Origin: GCA-2715965 sp047608975
Lineage (GTDB): Bacteria > Verrucomicrobiota > Verrucomicrobiia > Limisphaerales > JAYPXF01
Assembly: GCA_047608975.1 (NCBI GenBank)
Contig: JBLFYM010000006.1
Coordinates: 1 to 64,000 of the forward strand
Reading direction: 5' to 3'
Length of the DNA stretch: 64,000 nucleotides
The translations under genes were made by a program, and so were the position numbers. The notes beneath the pieces were generated by a model. The model searched no databases, was not told where the DNA came from, and worked only from the letters and a program-made list of their open reading frames with translations. Numbering within the stretch: the first letter of the stretch is position 1; the number at the start of each line of letters is the position of its first letter. Positions 21,048 to 29,574 of the stretch are shown piece by piece.

Positions 21048-22307
21048 TCAAAAATTCGGACTGGGCCAACGGTCTTCGAAGGAGTTGACCTGCTCCTCGA
21101 GCGGGGGTTTGACATTGGGCCAGCTTTGGGCGCGGATGCGGACAGTGAGGCCGGGGCGGAAGCCTTCCAGAATGAGGGGAACTTCGAATTGAAGCTGAAT
21201 GCCGCTGCTGCCAAATTCGGGTGTGCCTTTGACCTTTTGCACGGCGAGGATATTGCCGTCCATACCGTCGTGGTTGGGCCACCAGGTGCGGAGGGTATTT
21301 TCGGCAGCGGCCATCTTGGCGCGGGTCCCGGACTTGAAGTCGGCATAGAGCGATTCATCCATACCTCCGAATAAGGTCGCGGTGATGGTGGCTTTGCCGA
21401 ACTTGCCGTGGTTCGCAGCATCGATCAGGGCGGGCATCCAGCGGGTGCGGATGTGGCGGATATGACGCTGACGTTGGCGTTCAGCGGCGACTTTCATCGC
21501 GACTTCATCAAGCCATAGGTCGGCGACATGAAATTGTTGATAGAGGTGACGCTCGTGCCAGGTGAGTCCCAGCTGAATGGAGATGGGTTGGTCTTCGAAG
21601 TTCTTTTTGCCGGCGGCTGGCCAGGTTCCTTCGGCGATGAGGTCATCGAGGCCGAGCAATTCCCGACCGCGCCAGATGCGGGTGGAGCGATCGATGGTCA
21701 GTTTGTGTTCGCCGCCGAGTCCTTCTCCGCCTGCTTTGCGATCCAGGCTGGCAATGAGTTGGCCTTCCTCGCCTTTGATTTCCACTTCCTTCAGCTGCCA
21801 GGCTTTGCCTTCGCGCAGGCAGAGACTGGGGCCGTCTTCCAGGAGGATCGCGTGGTTTTCGCGGGGCTGACCGAGGCGGGCTCGCTTTATGACCGGGACG
21901 GCAGAAGTGACCGGATCGGGCGGCAGGTAGAAGCGGCCGTAGAGAACGGTGCCGATGGGAATGTCCCGCAACTCGGCCGGTGCGCCCCGGTAATAGATCA
22001 TGCCGTAGGGCAGCATGGCGAAGCGGTGCGACTGCACTTCCCTGAAGAACCCGTCCACATGCAGGCGCAGGCTGCCGCGCCGGTTCACGTGATCGACGAA
22101 GACGAGTTCGCCGCGGTGGGACTTGGCCTTGGCAATCGATGGGAACTTGCCGGGCTCGGGTTGGAAAGGTTCGGCGGCCGAAACGTGGCCGATGGCGACG
22201 AGAAGGAACGCGGTGATGATTGGGGGCCAAGTGATGGCAAAAACATTCCGCTGCGCCGTTCTTCTTTTCATACTTTTGCCTGTTCCCATCGAACCAAAGC
22301 GAATCAT
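21048..22307 (-). CDS. Secreted protein of unknown function between two DUF1592/DUF1552 pairs
   Basis: A 419-residue protein I do not recognise. It has an export signal (about residues 25-45, ending VSAAEP; a Met at residue 13 is an alternative start), a beta-rich region with VDGFFREVQ and GMIYYRG, and a C-terminal domain with TWHERHLYQQFHVADLWLDE and GTPEFGSSGIQLQFEVP. The ATGA overlap with the DUF1552 copy B stop (22304-22307) indicates coupled translation, so its product probably works with that pair. No transmembrane segment beyond the signal, no haem motif and no catalytic motif that I can name. Confidence 0.75.
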   Translation of the reverse strand: MIRFGSMGTGKSMKRRTAQRNVFAITWPPIITAFLLVAIGHVSAAEPFQPEPGKFPSIAKAKSHRGELVFVDHVNRRGSLRLHVDGFFREVQSHRFAMLPYGMIYYRGAPAELRDIPIGTVLYGRFYLPPDPVTSAVPVIKRARLGQPRENHAILLEDGPSLCLREGKAWQLKEVEIKGEEGQLIASLDRKAGGEGLGGEHKLTIDRSTRIWRGRELLGLDDLIAEGTWPAAGKKNFEDQPISIQLGLTWHERHLYQQFHVADLWLDEVAMKVAAERQRQRHIRHIRTRWMPALIDAANHGKFGKATITATLFGGMDESLYADFKSGTRAKMAAAENTLRTWWPNHDGMDGNILAVQKVKGTPEFGSSGIQLQFEVPLILEGFRPGLTVRIRAQSWPNVKPPLEEQVNSFEDRWPSPNF

Positions 22308-23659
22308 CCCAGATCCAACCTGCGGTTGCTGTCAGCGAAGCGATCGGTCTCCACGCCCATCTTTTGCGCCATGTTCAGCAGGAGATTGCTCAGGTGCGCG
22401 TCGGCGTTGGCCGGACGGGCACAGAGGCGATAGTGCTGGCCGGGATCGTCTAGCTGGTAGTCGTCGAAGTGGCCCTGGTTCAGATCCAGGTGGCGGCCGT
22501 GTTTGAGTCCGCAGCCGGTGCCGCCGGCGAGGACCAGCGGCAGGTTGGCATTGCCATGACTGTGCCCGTAGGCCATGCCGCTGCCGAACAGAGCCATGGT
22601 CGTGTCGAGCAGCGGACGGCCATTGAGATCCTGGGTCGTGGCCAGGCGGGTCAGGAAATAGCCAAACTGTTCGACGGCGAAGGTGTCGCTCTGCGTGAGC
22701 CGTTCCATGTGGCCAGGATCGCCGTTATGGTGGCTGAGTTCGTGGCGTGACTGTGAAATGCCCAACTCGGGAATGGGTAGGCCCTGACCTTCGATGCCGC
22801 TGCTAAACGTGGCCACGCGCGTGGCGTCAGTCTGGAAGGCCAGCACGATCAGGTCATACATGGTTCGGAAATACTCGCCGGCCTGGGTCTGGGGGATGTT
22901 GCGGTCAGTGCGCTTACGATCGGCTTTCGAGATTCCCGGCCGAGGGATGTCGAGCCAGGCATCGGCCCGTTGCGTGCGGATCTCGGTCTCGCGGACGGAG
23001 GTGAGGTATTGGGTCAGGCGTCCCTTGTCTTCCACGCCAATCTTTTTCTCGAGCCGGCGGACTTCGGCGAGGTTTGCATCCAGCACGCTTCCTTTGCGGC
23101 GAAGTGCACGTCGTTGAGCTGCCGTGCCGTTCGTCGGCTCCTCAAACAGATGGGCAAATATCTCAGTACTCCGACTCATGCCGGGAAGCCGGATTCCGTC
23201 AGCCGTCCAAGCCAGGGATTCGCCCTTGTTCGCGATCTCCAGGGAATGATAGCGCGTGTGCGGCGCGGTCACTTCAGCCATCTGCTGATCGACCGAAATG
23301 GTATTGCGATCAGAAGGGCCGAGCCGGCCGCCGGTCAGCCAGATTTTCTGGCAATTGTGATGATGTCCCAGACCGCCCGGGTGATGCAGACCGCTGATGG
23401 GCGTAACGACGCCGCGATGTTTTTCCAGCGGCTGGAGAGTGCGTGAGAATTTGTAGTCTTTGCCGGGAGTGGTGATCTGGTAGTCGAGCGTGTTGACCCC
23501 GTTCGGAATGTAGATGAAGACACTGCGTGTCGGGATGACAGGTTCGGCCGCTCGCGCAGGTTTCATGCAGTCCAGCAGCGGCAAGGCAATGAAGCTGCCG
23601 AGAGCCCGCAGGGCGTGGCGACGATCGATGAGCCAGGATTGGCTTTGGATGTTGCTCAT
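22304..23659 (-). CDS. DUF1552 (HXXSHH) secreted protein, copy B
   Basis: A 451-residue protein with a Tat-like leader (IDRRHALRALGSFIALPLLD). The full HXXSHH signature is present as HELSHH, unlike copy A. FIYIPNGVNTLDY corresponds to copy A's YQPNGINPF segment, and FGSGMAYGHSHGNANLP near the C-terminus is also typical. It lies 108 bases after the DUF1592 copy B gene and overlaps the uncharacterised gene downstream by four bases. Together with copy A this forms a tandem duplication of the DUF1592-DUF1552 unit; the two DUF1552 proteins have diverged clearly. Confidence 0.9.
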   Translation of the reverse strand: MSNIQSQSWLIDRRHALRALGSFIALPLLDCMKPARAAEPVIPTRSVFIYIPNGVNTLDYQITTPGKDYKFSRTLQPLEKHRGVVTPISGLHHPGGLGHHHNCQKIWLTGGRLGPSDRNTISVDQQMAEVTAPHTRYHSLEIANKGESLAWTADGIRLPGMSRSTEIFAHLFEEPTNGTAAQRRALRRKGSVLDANLAEVRRLEKKIGVEDKGRLTQYLTSVRETEIRTQRADAWLDIPRPGISKADRKRTDRNIPQTQAGEYFRTMYDLIVLAFQTDATRVATFSSGIEGQGLPIPELGISQSRHELSHHNGDPGHMERLTQSDTFAVEQFGYFLTRLATTQDLNGRPLLDTTMALFGSGMAYGHSHGNANLPLVLAGGTGCGLKHGRHLDLNQGHFDDYQLDDPGQHYRLCARPANADAHLSNLLLNMAQKMGVETDRFADSNRRLDLG

Positions 23660-23767
23660 AAGATTTGGCGTATTGCTTCTAAATGACGTGACTTAAGGCT
23701 CTTCATCTTTGTCTCAATTCTCAGAGCAAGAATTCAGCCAGTGGACAATTTTTAATCTGTCGATGCA

Positions 23768-26197
23768 TCAGCGTTTCCGGATCAGGTCGGACAGGGCGAC
23801 GGCGCGGACGGTGTCCTTCAATCCATATTGTCTCTTCTTGGCTTCGTCCACGATGGACTGGATGTCTTCGCGATCATCCACAGTGAGCACACGGCGCAGG
23901 GCGTAGGTGGAAAGGTGCTCAACGAAGGCTCTGAGGAAATGTTCGCGATCGTCGCGGAGCAGCCGCTTGAACTGCTCCGCGTCGGCGAAGGCGCGGCCGT
24001 CGGGCAGCCTGCCGGTGGGATTGACCAGCGGGTTGGCGCCGGTTCCTTTCTCGACGCGTTCGTGGGTGCGCCACTGGCCGATGGCGTCGAATTGGTCGAA
24101 GGCCAATCCGAGCGGATCGATGCTGCGATGGCAGGCGGCGCAATTCGCGTTCTGGGTGTGGGCCGCCAGTTTTTGCCGGATCGTCGCCTTGGGGCTATCC
24201 GGCGGATTGGGTTCGATGGGATCCACGTTCGCCGGTGGCGGTGGCGGGGTTTTGCCGAAGATGGCTTCACTGATCCAGACGCCGCGATGAACCGGACGAT
24301 GCCGCGTGCCGTCTGAAGTGAGGCCAAGGATCGCCCCCATCGTCAGCAGCCCGCCGCGGTGGTCGGCGGGTTGCAACGACACGAGCTGAAAGCCGGAGGT
24401 CTTTGGCTCGGGCAGGCCGTAGAATTCGCAGAGGCGCGGGTTGGCCATCGTCCAGTCGGAGTTGATGAACGCATCGATGCCCCGGTTGTTCGCGAAGACT
24501 TCGCGGAAGTAGTGGCCAACCTCTTCGCGCATGCTCGCCTCCAGCCAGACGTCGTAGTCCGGATAGAGCTTCCCGTCGGGCGGGAACATTCCAAGCCGAT
24601 GCAACTGCAGCCACTGGCGGGGGAAGTCGTCGATGAAGCGATGGATCTTGTCGTCACTCAGCAGGCGGTCCACTGCGGCGCTCAGCCCCTCGCCGCTCAG
24701 CCTACCTTGGCGGACGGTTGCGATGAGTTTATCGTCCGGCATCGAGCTCCAGAGAAAATACGAGAGACGCGAGGCCAGTTCCCAATCCGTGAGGCGCGCG
24801 CGTGGTTCGATGTCGCCCTCAACGAGGTAAGTGAAGTGGCGGGAAGTCAGCGCCCCGAGCAAAGCAACCTGGTAGGCGGCAAAGACACTCTCGCCAGCGG
24901 CGCGTTCGGATTCGTAGGCGCGCAGGTAGTGACTCAGGTCATCTTCCACCACGGGCCGCCGCCAGGCGCGCTCAGCGAATCGTTGGAGATGATTCGCGAC
25001 GACTTCCGGCGTCGCATCGTCCGGCGGCAGCAAGCCTTTGCGGGTCGCACGCTCAGCCTCACTTTCAATCGGTCCCTCCCACTCGATCCAATCCAGCAGC
25101 ACGGACGAAAAGATCCCGTTGCCGTCCTCATCGAACATCTTGGGCGCGGTCGGATTCAGCAGGCGGGTTTCACTGGTGTGAGTGAACATGTAGAATGACT
25201 TGGAAAGGGCATTGCGGTAGTGCGCGCCCTTCTGTCGGTCGATGATGTCGGTCACCACGACGTTGAAATGGAGAGTTGCCGGCATCTCCAGGAACACCTC
25301 GAACTCGTAGATCTCCGGTTCATCCTCTGGAGCCAGAATATCCAGTTCGATCAACCCTTCGTTGCTCTCTTCACCCGTTCGCGCGCCAATGCGAAGGTGG
25401 GCCGGTTGTCCATCCGGCGGACGGATACCACTGGCTTTCATCCGCGCACGGTAAAGGCCGCTGTGCTCAGGCCCGGTTCTTCCGAACCAGTGTTGCGCCA
25501 ATGCAGGTTGCACCCGGCCAGGAAAGATGAGGGCGCGCAGGGGCCGCTTGATCCCAAAGCGATCGAGGTAAGCCTGTTGCTTCTCACCGCCTTGGTATCG
25601 AATCTCGGCCGCAGTCTTGCGGACCTTCCTGGCCGCGACCGGCTTCTCTGGAAAGGCGCGTGCCAGCACGATTTCCGCGGCGCGGTAGTAACGCTCGACA
25701 TGCGAAGGAGAAAGCGAAAGCCGCGACCCGATCCGCTCAAAGCCATGCCACAGTGGGTCCGCATTCAACTCGCCCGGCATCGTCGGGTCGTAGCGCACGC
25801 CCAGCAGATCGTAGACCGTGTTCTGATATTCCTTCCGGCTTAGCCGGTAATGGGCCACGGGTGGTCGCGCTGCCATTCGCGCCGCACGCCCTTCACGAAT
25901 TCGTGAATCGAGCTGCCCGATCACCTTCGCAATCTCGCCTTCGCTCGGCTGAGGTTCCTCTTCCGGCGGCATCTCCCCCGCATTGATCCGTTCCACGATC
26001 TCCGCCCAAAGATGAGCATCCCCTCCCGCCTTGAAATCGCGCGACAGCTTGTCGATCCGCAGATCACCCTTCTCCTTTTTCGGCCCGTGACAGCGCACAC
26101 AATGCGTCTGCAGAAACGCCTCAATCGGTTCCGCCGCAGGAACCAGGGTCGTTCCAACTACGCAAAGAACAAAAAACGAGAAAACTCGGGACATCAT
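23768..26197 (-). CDS. DUF1592/PSD-type multidomain c-type cytochrome, copy B
   Basis: An 809-residue exported protein. Signal peptide MMSRVFSFFVLCVVGTTLVPAAEP; the start is one of two adjacent ATGs, 26197 or 26194. Haem motif CVRCH in the PSCyt1 domain, a DUF1587 segment (YRLSRKEYQNTVYDLLGV), DUF1592 (LSYFLWSSMPDDKLI), DUF1588 with CAACH (NCAACHRSIDPLG), and DUF1585 at the C-terminus (STYALRRVLTVDD). This is the usual length for the family. It is the first gene of the five-gene DUF1592/DUF1552 run, which reads B cytochrome, B partner, unknown, A cytochrome, A partner. Confidence 0.92.
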   Translation of the reverse strand: MMSRVFSFFVLCVVGTTLVPAAEPIEAFLQTHCVRCHGPKKEKGDLRIDKLSRDFKAGGDAHLWAEIVERINAGEMPPEEEPQPSEGEIAKVIGQLDSRIREGRAARMAARPPVAHYRLSRKEYQNTVYDLLGVRYDPTMPGELNADPLWHGFERIGSRLSLSPSHVERYYRAAEIVLARAFPEKPVAARKVRKTAAEIRYQGGEKQQAYLDRFGIKRPLRALIFPGRVQPALAQHWFGRTGPEHSGLYRARMKASGIRPPDGQPAHLRIGARTGEESNEGLIELDILAPEDEPEIYEFEVFLEMPATLHFNVVVTDIIDRQKGAHYRNALSKSFYMFTHTSETRLLNPTAPKMFDEDGNGIFSSVLLDWIEWEGPIESEAERATRKGLLPPDDATPEVVANHLQRFAERAWRRPVVEDDLSHYLRAYESERAAGESVFAAYQVALLGALTSRHFTYLVEGDIEPRARLTDWELASRLSYFLWSSMPDDKLIATVRQGRLSGEGLSAAVDRLLSDDKIHRFIDDFPRQWLQLHRLGMFPPDGKLYPDYDVWLEASMREEVGHYFREVFANNRGIDAFINSDWTMANPRLCEFYGLPEPKTSGFQLVSLQPADHRGGLLTMGAILGLTSDGTRHRPVHRGVWISEAIFGKTPPPPPANVDPIEPNPPDSPKATIRQKLAAHTQNANCAACHRSIDPLGLAFDQFDAIGQWRTHERVEKGTGANPLVNPTGRLPDGRAFADAEQFKRLLRDDREHFLRAFVEHLSTYALRRVLTVDDREDIQSIVDEAKKRQYGLKDTVRAVALSDLIRKR

Positions 26198-26392
26198 CAG
26201 TTTGCAATTACTGCCGGGATAGCTGCGCAAGATTACCAAAAAATTAGCAGCCGTAAACCGCTTTAGGCTCTTCTCTTTTCAAACGTTTAAAAGGGTTCAA
26301 TTTCAGGGATTTCGCACCTTGATCGCCTCCGCGCCGGCGCTTCCCCAACTCCTCTATGATGAACATCGCCTCGAACCTCAACCGCCGTGGGG

Positions 26393-26594
26393 GCCTACAT
26401 TTTCATGGTGTATCTGTGGTCCACCTTCAGCCATGCCAATATCGACTGGCGCCTGAAGTGGCTTCCTGCTCAATGACAGAATGTTCGGCACACACCACCT
26501 GCCTGTCGATCGCTGGCCGGAGGGCTACGGTGTCGGTGGGCATCCCGTGCCAAGCGGGTATGTGAAACAAATGCTTTACCCGTTACAGAAGTGA
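26393..26594 (+). pseudogene. 3' remnant of a sterol desaturase/fatty acid hydroxylase gene
   Basis: Plus-strand DNA in the gap between the cytochrome gene and the sulfatase still encodes pieces of a fatty acid hydroxylase superfamily protein. From 26393 one frame gives IFMVYLWSTFSHANIDWRL up to a stop at 26474; from 26475, in the next frame, it gives DRMFGTHHLPVDRWPEGYGV and on to VKQMLYPLQK, the family's normal C-terminal end, with a stop at 26592. The segment that should carry the His-rich metal motif (HxxHH type) between the two pieces is missing, so the gene has a deletion with a frameshift and no 5' part. I see nothing in 26198-26380. Confidence 0.6.
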
Positions 26595-26640
26595 AGAACA
26601 CACCGTCGCGCCGGGCACATACCGCAAGGCGCACTCCGCC

Positions 26641-28296
26641 CTATCGCAGCCGCTCGCGGACGATATCAGGTAGTCGCCGGTCTCGGAGATTGACGATCTT
26701 CACATTCTTGTCGTTCTTCAGTTGGGGCCCGGGGGTGCTACGCCCGTTGGCAACCTGCTTTTGGAGAAGCGCGACCATCTTCGCCACGCGCTCAGGATGT
26801 TTCGCCGCAAGATTGAGGTCTTCGTGGGGATCGTTCGCGAGGTTGTAGAGTTGAACAAAGGGCGGGCTGAGCAGATCCGCGTCCTTTGGTTTGCCACTGA
26901 AATTCCCCAAAGCCTTCTTCCACCCGACTTCGGGCGTGGGATCGTTGCCCTTCGCATTGGGAGACCTGGCGTTCGTACCGCTGCCCGGACACAGGCAGAG
27001 CTTCCAATCCCCATCACGCAGCACAAACGGACCGATGGATTGCATGGTCAGATCTTTCCGTGTGCCTTTCGCCGAGGGCGCGCGCAGGAGTTTGGCAAAG
27101 CTGATGGAGTCCGGCGCTTCATGATCGGCAAGCTCCCCGTTCGCGAGTTCGGCAAAGGTGGCCATAAAATCGTTCAAGCCAACCAGCGCGTCGCAGGTTT
27201 CCCCGGGCGGAATGACACCCGGCCAATGGGCGATCAGAGGAACGCGTAGTCCGCCTTCATACACCGAAAACTTGTAGCCGCGATGCGGTCCACTGGGATA
27301 GTGACCAGCCGCCTCCAACTTCTTGATCTGACCCGGCGTCGCTTCCAGGATATTGCCGGCATAGGGAGCCGGCCCATGATCCGAGGAAAACAGAACCAGG
27401 GTATTTTCGCTTAGTCCGCCCGCCTTCAAAGCCTTCATCACGCGCTCAATGGAGTGGTCCACCTCCATCACAAAATCTCCATAGACCCCCAGCTTACTTT
27501 TGCCCCGCCAATTCACCCCGGGGCTCGTCGGCGTATGCGGGGCCGTCAAGGCAAGGAACAGAAAAAACGGACGATCTTTCTGCTGCTTCCGAATAAATTT
27601 TTCCGCTTCGACATAAAATGTCTCCAACACCTCATGATCCTGAAAATCCTTCTCGGAGGGGCCGACCCGATTGAATGCGCTCCAGCCTTTCTGCGCAGTG
27701 ATCTCGCCCTGCCAAGCGTTGTTACGGGCGTAGGCGTAGGGATACATGTCGAGCGAGCCCGGCAGAATAAAGCTGTAGTCGAACCCAAACTGCACGGGTC
27801 CATAAGTCAACGGTTTTGTGAAATCAACATTGGCCAATCCCTGCTTCTTGCCGTCGAGCGTTTGCATCGTGGTGCCCAAATGCCATTTCCCAACATAGCC
27901 GGTGCGGTATCCTGATCGCCGGAGCAACTTGCCGAGCGTCGATTTTTCCGTGTTCGGTCGCGGTCCCACAAAACCCCAAGGCCCCGTATTCACCGTGGCA
28001 CCATAGCGCCAATTGTAGCGCCCGGTCATGACCGCACGTCGCGTCGGCCCACAGACTGAAGCGCTCGGATGAGCGTCCGTGAAACGGACCCCGCCGGCAG
28101 CGAGAGCATCGATGTTCGGCGTGTCAATCAGACAACGATCCCCGCCGTAACACTTCACATCACCAATCCCCAGATCATCCGCGAGGATGAAAACTATGTT
28201 GGGCCGCATCTGAGCGTTGCCAGTTTTCGACGGTGGACCCGTCGCTGCGTGGAGGGTCGAAAACAAGAAGACCGTAAACAAAGTTAAGAATCGCAT
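26641..28296 (-). CDS. Secreted arylsulfatase-type sulfatase
   Basis: A 551-residue S1-family sulfatase with a signal peptide (MRFLTLFTVFLFSTLHAA, ATG at 28296; a TTG three codons upstream is less likely). Metal site residues are in FILADDLG, and the formylglycine motif is CGPTR within SVCGPTRRAVMTGR, so it needs maturation by a sulfatase-modifying enzyme not encoded here. A Lys-x-His in GKWHLG and SSDHGPAP complete the active site. It would remove sulfate esters from polysaccharides or related compounds outside the cytoplasm. It is separated from the DUF1592 genes by a decayed gene and probably forms its own transcription unit. Confidence 0.92.
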   Translation of the reverse strand: MRFLTLFTVFLFSTLHAATGPPSKTGNAQMRPNIVFILADDLGIGDVKCYGGDRCLIDTPNIDALAAGGVRFTDAHPSASVCGPTRRAVMTGRYNWRYGATVNTGPWGFVGPRPNTEKSTLGKLLRRSGYRTGYVGKWHLGTTMQTLDGKKQGLANVDFTKPLTYGPVQFGFDYSFILPGSLDMYPYAYARNNAWQGEITAQKGWSAFNRVGPSEKDFQDHEVLETFYVEAEKFIRKQQKDRPFFLFLALTAPHTPTSPGVNWRGKSKLGVYGDFVMEVDHSIERVMKALKAGGLSENTLVLFSSDHGPAPYAGNILEATPGQIKKLEAAGHYPSGPHRGYKFSVYEGGLRVPLIAHWPGVIPPGETCDALVGLNDFMATFAELANGELADHEAPDSISFAKLLRAPSAKGTRKDLTMQSIGPFVLRDGDWKLCLCPGSGTNARSPNAKGNDPTPEVGWKKALGNFSGKPKDADLLSPPFVQLYNLANDPHEDLNLAAKHPERVAKMVALLQKQVANGRSTPGPQLKNDKNVKIVNLRDRRLPDIVRERLR

Positions 28297-28458
28297 TTTC
28301 ACCAATCTATTTTTAACACCGAGATACTTTTCGAATGATCGAGCGGTGAGACATTACTCTGGGGCCTGTCAGAATGACCCGCCAGAAATTCCTGCAAAAT
28401 CCGGATCGACAGATCAACGTTGCGGGAGAAATCAGAGCTGTCGGGAGAAATGAAAATG

Positions 28459-28499
28459 GAGCCATCAGACATGGCGTAACCCCCTATCATTGGCGTTTT
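28459..28499 (-). repeat. 41-bp inverted repeat, left copy
   Basis: Exactly 41 bases identical, as reverse complement, to 55918-55958; the first base outside on each side differs. Read on the minus strand it contains the codons MIGGYAMSDGS, and the far copy read on the plus strand gives the same peptide. The two copies enclose 27.4 kb with the metal-acquisition locus. Confidence 0.85.
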
Positions 28500-28559
28500 C
28501 GGTGAAAAATCGCCCTTTTTCTCTGCGGTTCGAGAACTCTTTCCAACGGGAGGCGCATC

Positions 28560-28850
28560 GTGACAGAGGGGTGTGTCACGTCTCGGTGTCGCAATAGTCA
28601 ATGTTTGCAGTGTTTTTTCGCGGGTAGTCTGGAAGTTGTGACTCCGCTCAATTTGGGGCGTCACGCCATTCGCCGAGGGTAACTATGTTTAACTCCATGT
28701 TTAACTCGATGTGTGACGGGTGTGACGGCCCTTTGGGCGAAGCCCAACCCCCAGTGAGGACGGGCGCTTGGCCCAGAGCGGGGCGGTCTCTCTCTCTCCC
28801 TTTATCTCTTTCTTATCATTGAAATAGAAAAAGTAGTGTCACAGGTGTCA
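28560..28850. repeat. Iteron-like cluster of GTGACA/TGTCAC motifs
   Basis: Three groups: a palindromic pair GTGACA...TGTCAC at 28560-28579, two perfect tandem copies of GTGTGACGG at 28711-28728, and tandem GTGTCACAG/GTGTCA at 28836-28850 in the opposite sense. Such clustered short repeats resemble iterons or operator arrays of plasmids and integrative elements. Function is inference. Confidence 0.4.
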
Positions 28851-28982
28851 TCAATTGTGTCCACGGATCTGGCGCTCTTGGAGCGACGACCCGCATGCCG
28901 GGTGGTGTGGGAGCCGGAGTTAACACTCCCGGCGACCCGATTAGGCAGCCGGTAAAATCTCAAATCCATATCCGCTCCGTCA

Positions 28983-29570
28983 TCAGTGATCGTGTATGTG
29001 TCCAGACCGCCGTAACTCAAAGAAACACCGAGCACAAGCCTCCAAGTCAGCTTCGGCGTCGTGTGCGCCATGATACTCCTGACCGAATAGGTGCTCGTGA
29101 AGCTCCTGCAAGGTCGGCCACTTGTATCCTGTGCCAGGCTGCTTGGGTATCCGGCAGAGATCGGTCGTGCTCTTCATGGTGCAGACTGCCGGTAAGCTGA
29201 GAAACGCTCCGAGACACCTCGAACGAACAAGCTCGGCACCGACAACGCCTCGGTCGTATTCGAGGTTGTGGGCGACCAATGTGACGCGCCCGCGCTGTAT
29301 CGCGGCTGTGAAACGAGTGAGCACTCGCTCGACATCTTCGCCCGCACTTACCGCCTGTGCATGAGTAATCCCGTGAATTCGTGACGCCTCCGCCGGAATC
29401 GTAAAACCACTCGGACGGACAATGAAACTGTGGGGGTCGCACACGGAACGCGAGGAATCGTAAATCGCCCATCCGAGCTGAACTATTCTCGGCCACCCGT
29501 CAACATCCTGAACTGAAAGATTGCGACTGCGCGGCAAACCGGTCGTCTCACAATCAAAGAAAAGTAGTCC
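28983..29570 (-). CDS. DnaQ-like DEDDh 3'-5' exonuclease without a canonical start
   Basis: Catalytic motifs of a DEDDh exonuclease are complete: FFDCETTG (Asp, Glu), IHGIT, VAHNLEYD (Asp) and YHGAHDAEAD (His, Asp). The first motif lies at about 29540-29561. The frame is open back to a TGA at 29628-29630 and contains no ATG, GTG or TTG upstream of the motif; the first TTG (29537) would remove both catalytic residues of motif I. The given 5' end is therefore a guess just upstream of motif I. The HNH-like gene upstream ends inside this frame (TAG at 29575-29577). Possible explanations are a non-canonical start, a frameshifted HNH-exonuclease fusion, or a decayed gene. A role in phage or mobile-element DNA processing is plausible. 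Confidence 0.7.
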   Translation of the reverse strand, partial: GLLFFDCETTGLPRSRNLSVQDVDGWPRIVQLGWAIYDSSRSVCDPHSFIVRPSGFTIPAEASRIHGITHAQAVSAGEDVERVLTRFTAAIQRGRVTLVAHNLEYDRGVVGAELVRSRCLGAFLSLPAVCTMKSTTDLCRIPKQPGTGYKWPTLQELHEHLFGQEYHGAHDAEADLEACARCFFELRRSGHIHDH

Positions 29571-29574
29571 CTGA

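Larger units (their letters stand above)
28297..28982. other. Gene-poor stretch with repeats; no supported gene
   Basis: About 690 bases between the sulfatase start and the exonuclease stop. It contains one copy of the 41-bp inverted-repeat sequence, iteron-like GTGACA-type repeats, and two direct copies of ATGTTTAACTC (28685 and 28697). A minus-strand open frame exists between 28299 and 28664 but resembles no family I know; its middle part overlaps the 41-bp repeat. Confidence 0.5.

Noticed and set aside
28299..28664. Minus-strand open frame of about 120 codons upstream of the sulfatase
   Set aside because: No recognisable domain, start uncertain, and part of it is the 41-bp repeat, so coding is not supported.
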